Assembly (NCBI RefSeq): GCF_019393635.1
Contig: NC_057862.1
Span: forward strand, 412,776,169 to 412,840,168
Direction: 5' to 3'
Length of the DNA: 64,000 nt
Origin: Dromiciops gliroides
Taxonomy: Eukaryota; Chordata; Mammalia; Microbiotheria; Microbiotheriidae
Position numbers and translations under genes: made by a program
Part shown: in pieces, positions 23,641 through 33,952 of the stretch
Numbering within the stretch: position 1 is the first letter of the stretch
Layout: each line of letters begins with the position of its first letter
The notes under the pieces: model-generated
The model's database searches: none
Seen by the model: the letters and a program-made list of their open reading frames with translations, nothing else
Told to the model about the DNA's origin: nothing

Positions 23641-23684
23641 AGCTCTTCCAGCCCCCCCAGAATAGCACCTATGCATTACATGAC

Positions 23685-23880
23685 ACTTGAGAGCTGGTAT
23701 TAACCTTAGAGGTCATCTATTCCAATCCTCTCCTTTTGTACAGGAGGGATTGAGGCCTAGAGATGTTAAGTGACTTGTCCTTGATCATACAGGTAATAAG
23801 TGGTCAAACCAGGAATTAAACCAAGGTCCTATAACTTCATACACAACAATCTTTATACTGAACCAATATGACACTCTATA
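23685..23880 (-). mobile_element. MIR/CORE-SINE copy
   Basis: Antisense MIR-type order: CTTAGAGGTCATCTATTCCA, then GTTAAGTGACTTGTCC, then a vestige of the B-box side near 23,815. Inserted within the antisense CR1/L3-like element. Confidence 0.75.
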
Positions 23881-24266
23881 AAGATAAAGCAATTTTTTTT
23901 CTGTTGGACCCCAGGAAGCATGACTAGGGTCAATTGAGGGGAGGGGGTAAGTAATAGGGTGTCAGAATTTGGTTCAATAAAGAGAAAAATTCCCTAACAG
24001 AGGAGTCCAACGATGGAATTGGCTGCATCTATAGGGGTGCACTATCCTTGGAGGTATGAGAGGAAGGGGTGGATGACCTTGTCAGGGATGGTATAGAGGG
24101 GATCTCTGCATGGGTCTAAGGTCTCTCCAAATTCTGAGATTATGTGATTCCCTCAGAACCTAAGATTATAGAATACAAGGCTAGGGGGTCTTTGTTCCCC
24201 TGGGGAAAAGCCTCTATTATAGCCTACATTTAAGAATCCTAAATTTTAGCAACTGGCTTGCTTTTT

Positions 24267-25105
24267 AAAAAATGGTATAATATCAACATATTTTATTTTT
24301 TCCTTAGAAGTGTTTTTTCCAATTACATGTAAAGATAGTTTTCAACATTCATTTTGTAAGATTTTGAGTTCCAAATTTTTCTCCCTCCCTCCCTGCCTTC
24401 CCTCTCACCTACCCAAGACAGTAAACAATCTGATATAGGTTATATATGTACAATCATGTTAAACATATTTCCACATTAGTCATATTGTGAAAGAAGATTC
24501 AGAACAAAACAGAAAAAAAAAACCCACAAGAAAGGGAAAAAAAACAACTAATGATGTAAAAAGAGTATGTTTTAATCTGCATTCAGACTCCATAGTTCTT
24601 TTTCTGGATGTGGAGAGCATTTTCTATCATGAGTCTTTTGCAGTTGTCTTGGATCATTGTATTGCTGAGAAGAGCCAAGTATATCACAGTTGATCATCCC
24701 ACAATACTGCTGTTACTGTGTACAATGTTCTCCTGGTTCTGCTCACTTCACTCAGCATCAGTTCATGTAAGTCTTTCCAGGTTTTTCTGAAATCTGCCTG
24801 CTTATCATTTCTTATAGCACAATAGTATTCCATTACATTCATATACCACAACTTATTTAGCCATTCCCCAATTAATAGGCATGCTCTCAATTTCCAATTC
24901 TTTGCCACCAAAAAAAGAGCAGCTGTAAATATTTTTGTACAAGTGGGTCCTTTTCCCTTCTTTATGATCTCTTTGGGATACAGACCTAGTAGTGATATTG
25001 CTGGGTCAAAGGATATGCACAGTTCTATAACCAGGGCTTTAGGCATAGTTCCAAATTGCTCTCCAGAATAGTTGGATCAGTTCATAACTCCACCAACAAT
25101 GCATT
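24267..25105 (-). mobile_element. 5-prime-truncated LINE-1, antisense, with target-site duplication
   Basis: The minus strand encodes the C-terminal part of L1 ORF2 in one frame (24,684-25,046): FDPAISLLGLYPK, then KIFTAALFLVAKNW, then WYMNVMEYYCAIRND, the order expected for L1 ORF2 C-termini. Left of it is a 3-prime untranslated region of the marsupial L1 type with the landmark AATCTGATATAGGTTATATA. Flanks are a near-perfect 16-bp duplication: AACTGGCTTGCTTTTT at 24,251-24,266 and AACTAGCTTGCTTTTT at 25,106-25,121. Only the last part of ORF2 is present, so it cannot move by itself. Confidence 0.9.
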
Positions 25106-25164
25106 AACTAGCTTGCTTTTTGAAGACAGTTCTAGATTATCTAGAATAGTGGTGAAGCTACTTT

Positions 25165-25335
25165 TTTTTGTTTTTGTTTTTGTTTTTGTTTTTGTTTTTT
25201 GCAGGGCAATGAGGGTTAAGTGACTTGCCCAGGGTCACACAGCTAGTAAGTGTCAAGTGTCTGAGGCCGGATTTGAACTCAGGTACTCCTGAATCCAGGG
25301 CCGGTGCTTTACCACTGCGCTATCTAGCTGCCCCC
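25165..25335 (-). mobile_element. tRNA-derived marsupial SINE (WSINE1-like) with 14-bp duplication
   Basis: A TTTTTG-repeat tail at the left (25,165-25,200) is followed by the antisense SINE body, ending in GCTATCTAGCTGCCCCC. The target-site duplication GGTGAAGCTACTTT is intact at 25,151-25,164 and 25,336-25,349. A well-preserved B-box side (GGATTTGAACTCAGG) suggests a fairly young copy. Confidence 0.95.
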
Positions 25336-25837
25336 GGTGAAGCTACTTTGATTAACTGTCACATCTACTCCCGGAGCCCCTAGGAAAAACAAAGTAAAAA
25401 ACATTGGCTAGAATGGCTGGATAACCTTCACAGGCAGCTCCAGAATACAAATGGAGAGATAGCTGGATCTGGAATCTTTTCTGTATTAGAGTCATTGGGA
25501 GGAGTTCTGCAGTTAGCAGTTGGGTCCCAGTAGATAGGAGCAGCAGTGAGATTTAAAGAGGAGGGGAGGGAGAAGGAGGGAACATTATCACAGACAGAGC
25601 TCACTATTAGATGGAGAGACAGAGAGTGAGGGTCAAAACCAAAAAGAGCAGCCACATTAAAGAAGACAACAAGCATAGGATTCTGAAATGCAGGCTAAGT
25701 TACTTCCATGTCAGTTGTTACAGGTGCTAGGACAGAGATGAGGTATCCAGGGGATCTCACCCTGAATTTATATCTATGTGTCATCTGTTTCCCTACTATT
25801 AGAACATAAACTTCTTACGGGCAGGGATACCAGCATC

Positions 25838-26050
25838 TAGTGGTGCAGTGGAGGGAGAAGTGGCTTTCAAATCAGAGGAACTGGGTTCATATCCCTCCTC
25901 TGATACCACCCATATAATCTCAGCAAAATCACCTAACCTTTCTGTCCCTCAGTTTCCTCATCTGTAAAATGAGGGGCTTGAACTGTTATCCCTGAAGTCT
26001 CTTCCATCTGAATCTAAATTTCTTATCCTATAATTTTTGTACATAGTATT
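25838..26050 (+). mobile_element. MIR/THER-type SINE
   Basis: GTGCAGTGGAGGGAG near the start, then CAGTTTCCTCATCTGTAAAA in the middle, then a segment resembling CTGAAGTCTCTTCCATCTGA, an order typical of mammalian CORE-SINEs. Confidence 0.75.
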
Positions 26051-26149
26051 TGCTTAATAGATGTTCGTTTAAACTTTGGAAGACTTAAAGAACTCCAATC
26101 AATGAAATGACCAATCATCCTTGCAGAGAACACTGAAGCATGCTACATA

Positions 26150-26720
26150 CTTCTCAAAAGAAAGGTAATGGACTCAAGAGGAGGAAGGAAACATACTTTT
26201 GGACAAAATCCATCAATGTGGCAATTAGTTTTGTTTATCTATGCATTGTTTAAGGATTTTCTTTTTCTGTATTTCAATTTTCGGGTAGATAGGAGAGACA
26301 GTAGGGCTGGGATAAGGGAAGAAAATAGAAAGAAGACCAGATGGGAGCACAGAGAAGCTAGACAGCTTTGAAAGTTACATGTTGAATTTATACGTTTTAA
26401 AATAAAAGCAAAATTTATGTAATGGACATTCACTATTTTACATACAATCTTTTCTTTCTGCTCTACAATATATGAAGAAATGCTCACTTGATGTTGTGTC
26501 TGTTAAGTTCACAATAAAAACTAAATTAAATTAAAATTTAACCTTGTTTGTTTAATTGATTTAAAGAAGCCTGAAGGCAAAGTCCTGATTAGGGTGGGGC
26601 TTTTCACTGGGACACAGAAATTCATTGGCCCAGACTCTACTTGTATGCAGCCACAAACAACTCATCTTAGTACCTAGTTAGCAAGAATAATGAGATAAAC
26701 TAAGTCTACCAGACTAGTCA
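26150..26720. other. No feature recognised
   Basis: AT-rich stretch with an ATTAAATTAAAATTTAA run near 26,525. Possibly old repeat; not assigned. Confidence 0.4.
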
Positions 26721-26721
26721 G

Positions 26722-26962
26722 TCAGTGAACAGAGTACAGGGCCTGGAATCAGGAAGATTCATTTTTGTGAGTTTAAATGTGGTCTCAGACATTTACTAGC
26801 TGTGTGACCCTGGGCAAGTCACTTAACCCTCTTTGCCTTAGTTTCCTCAACTGTAAAATGAGATGGAAAAGGAAATGGCAAATCACTACAGAATCTTTGC
26901 CAAGAAAATACCAAATAGGTTCACAAAGAGCTGGACATGACTGAAAATGACTCAACAAATAT
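26722..26962 (+). mobile_element. tRNA-derived marsupial SINE, long-bodied type
   Basis: TAGCTGTGTGACCCTGGGCA, then CCTCAACTGTAAAATGAG, GAAAAGGAAATGGCAAATCA, TTTGCCAAGAAAATACC, and a terminal GACTGAAAATGACTCAACAA. The same order recurs at 41.9, 55.7 and 62.2 kb. Confidence 0.85.
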
Positions 26963-27249
26963 GCTGGTCAATACGCTAAGGCTGGGAATACAAAGAGAGG
27001 TGCAAGACAGTCCTTGCTCATACAATCTAATGACTACCCATCTACTTCTCAAGTGGGTTCCTCCTCCCCTTACATCTCTCCTTGCCAGACAACCTACACC
27101 CTCTCTCATCCCCTAGTGGCCTCAGCGTATCCCACTGGTCTCTTCTCAACTACATTTGTCTTTTAAAGTTGATTTGTGGGTGACTTTCCTTGTTGCTTGC
27201 TATCATTCACATTTTGCGTGTCTTTTGCCTAAGGTTTACCCTAGAAATT

Positions 27250-27500
27250 TATGGATGGATGGACAAATAACAGATTTATTTAGCACTTTCCTAGTTCCAG
27301 GTAGCACATTTATTAAACACATTTATTATTTAGCACATTTACTAAGCACTTAACTAGTTTCAGGCAGGAACTATTTGTACTGTGTTAAGTGCAAAAAAGA
27401 TATTGCCTAGCCTCAAGGAGTTTGTTTGAGCTTCTTTCATTCTAGCAGAGGAAGATAACATATAAAAGTAGGTGGGGGTGGTTCTGGGCAGGCAGAGAAG
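27250..27500 (-). mobile_element. L2-type LINE 3-prime end, antisense, decayed
   Basis: A repeated TTTATTAAGCAC-like wording, then CTCAAGGAGTTTGTTTGAG, as in the antisense L2 3-prime region seen more clearly at 36 and 59 kb. Confidence 0.5.
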
Positions 27501-28000
27501 TCAGAAGGGTGAGAAAAACAGATGGGAATGAAGTGAACACAGAATGGGTAAGTCTTGAAATAGTGGTCCAGGGCAGAGACTCATCATTCTGAAGAGGGGG
27601 CCACAAAGTGAGAACATCTCTGGCTGTTTCTTAATGCAACAATACTGTCAGTTGGCTGGAACAGGCATCCTACCACACCAAAGGCACCCTCATCTGGACG
27701 TTGAGTAGATCTGAGCTTACCATGGGGTGGGGGGAAGGAGGAGCCCAGGATCTTAGGAAATTACTGCTGGGGATACAGTCCTCCTTCTCCACTTCCCAGA
27801 GTAATGGGGCCATTTGGTAGCTTCCTATTTAAACTAATCACTCTCAAGAACTATGCTAAGGTTGGTTACTTCCTCATACTTCCTCATTCAAGGCCTGACT
27901 AGGGGTATAGTGGTAATCCTTGGCAAACAGATAGATGCTTTGGGAGAGGAAGCTGAAAAAGGGCTTGAAACACATGTACTCTATCCCTATCCTCCCAATC
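27500..28000. other. No feature recognised
   Basis: Moderate GC, no reliable gene or repeat seen. Confidence 0.4.
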
Positions 28001-28200
28001 CAAGACTAATTCCACCCACTGCTCCTGTTCCTGTTCTTTGGGGATAAACGGAACAAGTCTAATCTTATTTCTACATGAAAGCCCTTCAACTACTTGACCA
28101 CAGCTTTCATGACCTCTGACCTGGGTCTTTTCCAGTCTAAATATTCCTCATTCCTTTGGATACTCCTCATATGACATGGAAGTCTCACTTGACTTCCTCT
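28000..28200 (+). mobile_element. CR1/L3-like LINE 3-prime region, first part
   Basis: GGAACAAGTCTAATCTTATT, then GAAAGCCCTTCAACTACTTG, then TCATATGACATGGAAGTC, in the same order as CR1/L3-type 3-prime regions. It continues at 28,830 after about 630 bp of other DNA. Confidence 0.7.
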
Positions 28201-28654
28201 GTATATTCTCCAGCATATCAACGAATAGATGACACCAGGAATAAGGGGAGAAGAAGAGGCAGAGGAATCTTTCCTTTGCCCCTGCCACCCCCACCACCTT
28301 GCTGCCAATATCCTTTTCCTTTTTCCCCTTTCTGGATGCATGCTGACCATACCCATCTCATCACAAGAGGGAAACTGGAGCACTGGTCCATATCTCCACC
28401 CCCCCCCCCCACACTCCACCCTGGACCAGTCTGCCCCCACCCTTGTGTGTTTCCTGGATTCAGGAGCAGAATGACTGCATACACCAATCTGCTGAGCTGG
28501 TGGTCATCAACTAAAATCCTTCTGGTTAGATGCTGCACCACCTTGCCTTACCATGCCCTGTGACTTCCCGACCCTGCACACTGCTTTCTGCTCTCCAGCC
28601 TGAGGATTCTGGGGCCTTTCCAACTGCACTAATGCCAAACCTTGTTTTGTGCTA

Positions 28655-28745
28655 TCTTCCTGGTTAAAATGTGAGCTCTTAGAGAGCAGGGGCTGTCTCA
28701 CTTTTCCATTTGTATTCCCCCAGTGCTTAGTGGACTGGAAAATAA
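28655..28745 (+). mobile_element. L2/MIR-type tail fragment
   Basis: AAAATGTGAGCTCTTAGAGA, then TTCCATTTGTATTCCCCCAG, as in L2 3-prime ends, lying between the two halves of the CR1/L3-like element. Confidence 0.6.
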
Positions 28746-28825
28746 ATAAACGAATGGATGAATAAATAAACAAACAAGCAAATGAATAAATAAATAAATG
28801 CATTTTCATTCATTTATTCATCAAA
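28739..28825. repeat. AATA/AATG simple repeat with an inverted end
   Basis: AATAAATAAA-type steps run to about 28,800 and are then mirrored by CATTCATTTATTCATC, so the segment can fold on itself. Confidence 0.8.
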
Positions 28826-28829
28826 CTGT

Positions 28830-29072
28830 GGCTCCAGAATAGAACCTCATACTCTGAATGTGGTCTGACCAGGGTAGATTACAAAGGAACTATATTATTT
28901 TCCTTTTGGGAAGCTTTGCCTCTTTTAAGGCAGCCCAAGCTCATATTTGGTTTTTGGTTCTTTGGTTTGTCTTTTTGTTGCCATATCACACTGCTGACTC
29001 ATATTGAGCTTGCAGTCCACTAAAACCCTCAGATCTTTTTTCAAACAAAGTAGTATCCAACCGTATCTCCCT
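28830..29072 (+). mobile_element. CR1/L3-like LINE 3-prime region, second part
   Basis: TGTGGTCTGACCAGGGTAGA, then GCCATATCACACTGCTGACT and AGCTTGCAGTCCACTAAAAC follow the family order directly after the part at 28,000-28,200. Confidence 0.75.
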
Positions 29073-29075
29073 ATC

Positions 29076-29372
29076 CTATATGGCACAGTAGATAGAGCAC
29101 CGGCCCTGGAGTGAAGAGGACCCGAGTTAAAAATCTCACCTCTGACACTTATTAGCTGTGTGACCCTGGGCAAGTCACTTAACCCCAATTGTCTTAAACA
29201 TCTGGGGCCATCTCCAGTCATCCTGATGTCTATCTTGCCACTGGACCCAGATGGCTCTGGAGGAGAGAGTAAGGTTGGTGACCTTGCAAAGCCCTCCCTC
29301 ACTTAAATCCAATTCAGTAAAAGTCATGGCATCACCCCGATGTCATGATCCTTTTTGAGAATGAAGGACCAA
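29076..29372 (+). mobile_element. tRNA-derived marsupial SINE with a long 3-prime body
   Basis: The tRNA-like head (GGCACAGTAGATAGAGCACC) and the TAGCTGTGTGACCCTGGGCA block are followed by a body with CATCTCCAGTCATCCTGATG and GATGGCTCTGGAGGAGA, ending near an ACAACAATAACAAC tail. This body differs from the short SINE at 31.2 kb and the type at 26.7 kb, so at least three SINE types are present. Confidence 0.85.
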
Positions 29373-29374
29373 CA

Positions 29375-29900
29375 ACAATAACAACTTGTGAAGTTGAGTT
29401 TTTGAAGCTATGGTAAGACTTTTCACTGAGTCCAAACAGCTAAGAGTGGTGGCAGGTGATGGGGGGGAGGTATGTCTAGACCCTTCCAGGCCACCCTGAC
29501 TGATGCTCAAGCCCTATCCCCTTCACTCTCCAGGAAAGTTTAAAGTTTTGAACGAAAGAAAATGCCCCAAGGATTTGGGACTCAGGGGATGCTTTTCCTC
29601 CCTATCTTGTCCTAGGTCTTTAATGCCCCATCCCTGGACAAACCATGCTGAAAGAGGTAGGAGAACTCCTGAGCCTTGGGACACATTTCTTCTTTGATAG
29701 GGCCTAAGTTCCTTGAAGTGTCTTCCCTCCTCCTTTCCTCTCCCCTCACAGGGCTTCAGACTACACTTTGAACCAGGCACCCACTGGTAGAACTTGGATC
29801 ATTTGCATTGGAGAGCAAAACTATGGGGGAAAGACATATTCCTGGCCTGGGACAGGAAGGCAGAAGTGATCCCTAGGAAGGCAGACATATTCAGCAGAAA
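29375..29900. other. No feature recognised
   Basis: No convincing gene or repeat; a GGGGGGAGG run near 29,461. Confidence 0.4.
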
Positions 29901-29904
29901 AGGC

Positions 29905-30140
29905 TATTAGGTGGCACAGTAGATAGAGCACAGTCTCTAACACTTACTAGCTGTGTGACCCTTGGCAAGTCACTTAACCTCTGTTTGCCTCAGTTTCCTT
30001 AACTATAAAATGGTAATAATTATAGCACCTATTTCTAAAGGTTGTTGTGAAGATCAAATGAGATAATATTATAGAAAATGTGTGTTTGGCACAATGCCGG
30101 GCACACAGTAGGCACTATATAAAGCTTAGCTGCTATTATT
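29905..30140 (+). mobile_element. MIR/THER-type SINE, nearly full length
   Basis: Head GTGGCACAGTAGATAGAGCA, then ACTAGCTGTGTGACC, CAGTTTCCTTAACTATAAAA, AAGGTTGTTGTGAAGATCAA, and an L2-like end (CACACAGTAGGCACTATATA). All MIR sub-regions appear in order. Confidence 0.85.
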
Positions 30141-31000
30141 AATATCAGGAATGTGGTGCTGTCTTCCTTTCCCCACCTTCCCCCATACCTGAAAGTTGCT
30201 TGTCACAGCCCCACTCTTTAAGTAGATAATGAGCATGGCAGGGTGGGGTGGAGGTGAAGGGGCAGGGAGGAGGAGGAAGGGGAGAACTTTTCCAAGACTG
30301 ATGTTGATCCCTGGGCTGGCCCAACTCCTCATGTAGCAAGATGTCTGAAGAAACAAGGCAGAGTACTGCCACTGAGTAGGGCAGCTCACTGGACGGGCTA
30401 AGAAGAGAGGGTAGGGAGAATAGCTTCCCTGGCCCTTAGCCTCCCTCCCTACCCAAGGTATATCAAAAGGTTGGGGTCTGTCAGCACTAATCTTAAATCC
30501 TAAGAGATATTCCTTGCTCCCCCAACAAGGGCTTTTTTTTTTGCTTTTCATGTCACCATTCTGTCATTGTCACCAGCTCTGTCTGTCTACATCTCTACTC
30601 TGGCTCCTTCCTAGGAGAGGTAAAATTGCAGTCAGTTCTCCTTTAAATCTCTAGCCCTGGGGCACAGTTTCTCCTTTGGCAAACTCATCCTGGATCAAAG
30701 GTTCTAGTGTGCTCCCATTTAGGCCACATTCTGATTAAGGAAGCCTCTTTGTTTCCAGTTTACCAAATGGATCAAATAACTTCTCTTTATTTTTATTGAG
30801 GAATTGATTGTTCAGCTAGTAATGGATTATTCAGGGCTGAGGTATTTCTTTTATCTTTACTCGCAGTACTTTTCACTGCTTCTTCATTCCTTGGGACTGT
30901 GAAAAGGAAAGAAGAGGAAACAGAGGGGGAAATCTCAGAGGTGGAAGGGACAGGAAAAGATCAATGAAACTACTCCCTAAACTGTAATCACCACTTCTCA
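30140..31000. other. No feature recognised
   Basis: A purine-rich run at 30,235-30,290 and a T run at 30,533; no gene or repeat family assigned. Confidence 0.4.
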
Positions 31001-31150
31001 CAAGTTAATGCACATCCTCTAGAGCCCTTCAGTATTAGGAAAGCTACTACTTCCCAAAGTAACTCCTACTTTGTCATAGGTCTAATTATTAGGAAGTTTT
31101 TCCCCCCCTCCTTAACCAGTCCTTTGACTCTAAGGAAACAGTTCCTTAAA
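31000..31150 (+). mobile_element. CR1/L3-like fragment
   Basis: TCTAATTATTAGGAAGTTTT matches the CR1/L3-type 3-prime region. Weak and short. Confidence 0.4.
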
Positions 31151-31164
31151 AATTGCAGAGATGG

Positions 31165-31306
31165 GGGCAGCTAGGTGGCGCAGTGGATAGAGCACCGGCC
31201 CCGGAGTCAGGAGTACCTGAGTTCAAATTCGGCCTCAGACACTTAACACTTACTAGCTGTGTGACCCTGGGCAAGTCACTTAACCCCAATTGCCTCACTA
31301 AAAAAA
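31165..31306 (+). mobile_element. Short WSINE1-like SINE with target-site duplication
   Basis: Starts GGGCAGCTAGGTGGCGCAGT and runs through TAGCTGTGTGACCCTGGGCA to AATTGCCTCACT and a poly-A. The duplication AAATTGCAGAGATGG is intact at 31,150-31,164 and 31,307-31,321, and the body is close to consensus, so this is among the youngest insertions in the window. Confidence 0.95.
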
Positions 31307-31321
31307 AAATTGCAGAGATGG

Positions 31322-32015
31322 AAAGTCAACACCATCAAAGAGGTAGAGCCCATGTGATTACTGAGGTGGAACCAAGACACCCAACATACTTAGTCACCTG
31401 TTATTGTTAGTTAAGTTCCCATCTACTGCTACTCTTCCCCCAGAATCTTTCCTTATGGATAGAAAGCAAATGTCCTACTCCCTTGTACTCTCTCAGTCCA
31501 GGGGATACTAAATACTTGCTTACCCAAGAGTAAAGCTTCCCACTCCCCAATCCCCACTGCCCACTTTCTCATCCCCATCCACTTCAAGTCCCACTCTAGC
31601 TTTTTTCTCCCTTCCATGGTGCCCCACCCTCCATCAAGAAACCTATCCTCATCTTAGACCTCTTCCTCTCACACTCCTTCCAATCTCTGTCACAGCTAGA
31701 GGCCCACTCCCCCTTCCCGACTCCCAGCAACTGCAATGATGTGGCACCTCTGGCCATCATTTCCAGCATTGATTGAATCTTCTGTCCTACAAGGAGAGTT
31801 GGGACACTCCTTGCTTCCCACTGCCATCTTTAGACTTGACATTATTCAGCAACCTGTCCCCCTTTAAGAAGTGTATCACTTGTTCCAATTCCTGGTTACT
31901 TATCCACCGGACCCCAGGTCATCTGCCTCCTTTCCTGGGATTCACAGTCTTTCCCTGGACTCCATCCTGACCTTATACAGGAATACTTCACCAACACATT
32001 GATGCTCTCTCAAAT
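31322..32015. other. Pyrimidine-rich stretch, unassigned
   Basis: C/T-rich from about 31,420 to 31,980. It may be old LINE sequence, but I could not match it with confidence. Confidence 0.35.
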
Positions 32016-32703
32016 AAATCAATGAACAAGTATGTATTAAATGCTAACTATATGCTGGCACTGTGGCTAGGCACTGGGAATCCAAAGACACAAATAGGCT
32101 CTTCCTTCAAAGGATTTGCATTCCAATCACTGCAGCCAAGGGGCTTCCTTTCAATCTGGGAGACAGATTGTACCCAAATAACTATATATAACAGACACAC
32201 ACATATATGATACATATAAAGTAAACAATTTGAGGGAAGGCACTAGCAGATGGGAGGATCAGAAAATATTTCAAGTAGAAAGTGGCACTTGAGTAGAGTT
32301 CTGAAGGAGACAAAGGCTCCTAGGAGGCTGGGGTAAAAATACAATACATTCCAGGAACAGGTGAACACCTTGTACAAAAGGCATTTCTTATAATGTGGGA
32401 GACAACATGCAAACAACTAAGTACAAACAAGACATATACAGGATAAATTGGAGATAACCATGAATAGGGATTTGAAAAGGCTTCCTGTAAAAGGTGAGAT
32501 TTTAGCTTGGACTGGAAGGATATTAGGGAGAGCAAGAGAGAGAGATGAAGAAAGAAAAAAATTGAAGGCATGGGGGAAAGCCAGTGAAAATGCTAGAATC
32601 AGGAGACATGGAATGTCTTATGTAAGGAACAGTAAGGAGTACAGTGTCACTGGATCACAAAGTATGTGGAAGGGAGTAAAAAAGTGTAAGAAAATCAGAA
32701 AGG

Positions 32704-32705
<2 letters not shown>

Positions 32706-32744
<39 letters not shown>
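32706..32744 (+). repeat. (GT)n microsatellite
   Basis: Uninterrupted TG steps inside the antisense L2. Confidence 0.95.
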
Positions 32745-32746
<2 letters not shown>

Positions 32747-33295
32747 CAAGTTTTGAAGTTTTCAACACTAAACAGAGGATTGTATATTTGATACAGGAAG
32801 TGATAGGGAACCACTGTAGTTTACTTGATAGGGGGCTATATGGTCAAACTCATGCTTTAGGATGATCACTTTAGCAGCTATATGGAAGATGGATTGGAAT
32901 GGGGAGAGACTTGGGGTAAGAAGACCCACCAGCAGGCTACTCCATTAGGTGTATGAGGCCCTACATTAGAGTGGTTGCAGGGTAAGAGGAGGGAGAGTGG
33001 TATGTGAGAAAGGTTACAAAGGTAAAAATTAAAAGGCCTTCACAACAGATTGGATTTGGGGACATTCTATCTCTTGATTCCAAGCATTTTCACTGGGCTT
33101 CCTCCATGTTTTCAAGCATGAGGAGTCAAGGATGATACCTAGATTTTCTGTGACTGAATGTCTGGGAGTATGGCAATGTCTTTTATAATAACAGAAAGGA
33201 GAGAGGGTTTAGGGGAGAAGATGAGGAGTTCAGTTTTTGATGTGCTATTAAAAACCCATATTTTGATATGTTTACAGGATATTCAACTTGATATA

Positions 33296-33545
33296 TACAA
33301 TTCTGTTTAGTCATTTCGGTTGTGTCCATTTCTTTGTGATCCCATTTGGGGTTTTCTTGGCAAAGATACTGGAGTGGTTTGTCATTTCCTTCTCTAACTC
33401 ATTTTACAGATGAGGAAATTGAGGCAAACAGGATTAAGTGACTTGCCCAGGGTTACAGAGCTAGTGTCTGAGGCCAGATTTGAACTCAGGAAAATGAGTC
33501 TTCCTGACTCCAGGCCTGGTACTTTATCCATTGCACCATGTAGCA
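33296..33545 (-). mobile_element. Marsupial SINE, long-bodied type, inside L2
   Basis: Antisense order TTTGGGGTTTTCTTGGCAAA, GATACTGGAGTGGTTTG, CAGATGAGGAAATTGAGGCA, GTCTGAGGCCAGATTTGAAC, ending near GCACCATGTAGCAG. It splits the L2 at 32,020-33,740. Confidence 0.9.
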
Positions 33546-33952
33546 GTACAATGGGGAATGAATCTATGGGAACTGATAAGATCAAGAAAGGAAACAGTAT
33601 AGAGAAAGAAGAAGGTTTAGGACAAGTCTTGGGAACACCCATAGATGGTGGGTATGACCTAGATAAAGGTCCAGCAAAGGAGATTGAAGAGTGGTTAGGA
33701 GGATAACTAGGAGAGAATACTCCTGCCTCAGTGAATGTCATAAAAACCTATAGTTTATTGGGTAGGGGAATGACACGGTCAGATATGAGTTTAAAGAAAA
33801 ACACCCCGGGGTCTGTGTAGAAGATAGTCTGTAGTAGGGAGAGACAAGGAGGCAGGAAAACCAATTAGAAGGTCATTATAATAGCCTAGGGACGAATCAT
33901 GAGCACTTGAACTAAGGTGGTAGCTATGACAAGGATGGAAATATCATGGAGG

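Larger units (their letters stand above)
23215..24175 (-). mobile_element. CR1/L3-like LINE 3-prime region, antisense, broken by MIRs
   Basis: Read on the minus strand, 23,990-24,170 matches the start of a CR1/L3-type 3-prime end (hit on GGATGACCTTGTCAGGGATG and ATAGAGGGGATCT), and 23,285-23,345 matches a more upstream part (TTTAGCCTGGAAAAGAGAAG). The stretch between is interrupted by MIR-like copies. A decayed element with no coding ability. Confidence 0.6.
32020..33740 (-). mobile_element. L2-type LINE, antisense, broken by a SINE
   Basis: Antisense order of an L2 3-prime end going upstream: ATGTATTAAATGCTAACTAT, GGCACTGGGAATCCAAAGAC, GGAGACAACATGCAAACAAC, TATACAGGATAAATTGGAGA, GGACTGGAAGGATATTAGGG, then GGGGAGAGACTTGGGGTAAG. 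It resumes right of the SINE at 33,296-33,545 with GAATGAATCTATGGGAACTG. A (GT)n run interrupts it at about 32,706-32,744. No intact frame remains. Confidence 0.8.

Noticed and set aside
24684..25046. 120-codon minus-strand frame as a host gene
   Set aside because: It is the C-terminus of LINE-1 ORF2 within a truncated element bounded by a target-site duplication.
25165..25335. tRNA gene in the SINE heads
   Set aside because: The A- and B-box-like parts belong to SINE bodies with tails and duplications, and no cloverleaf with a usable anticodon arm was seen.
28090..28563. Overlapping 100-135 codon frames around a C-run
   Set aside because: Low-complexity Pro/Gly-rich translations of a C-rich stretch, present on both strands, with repeat flanks.
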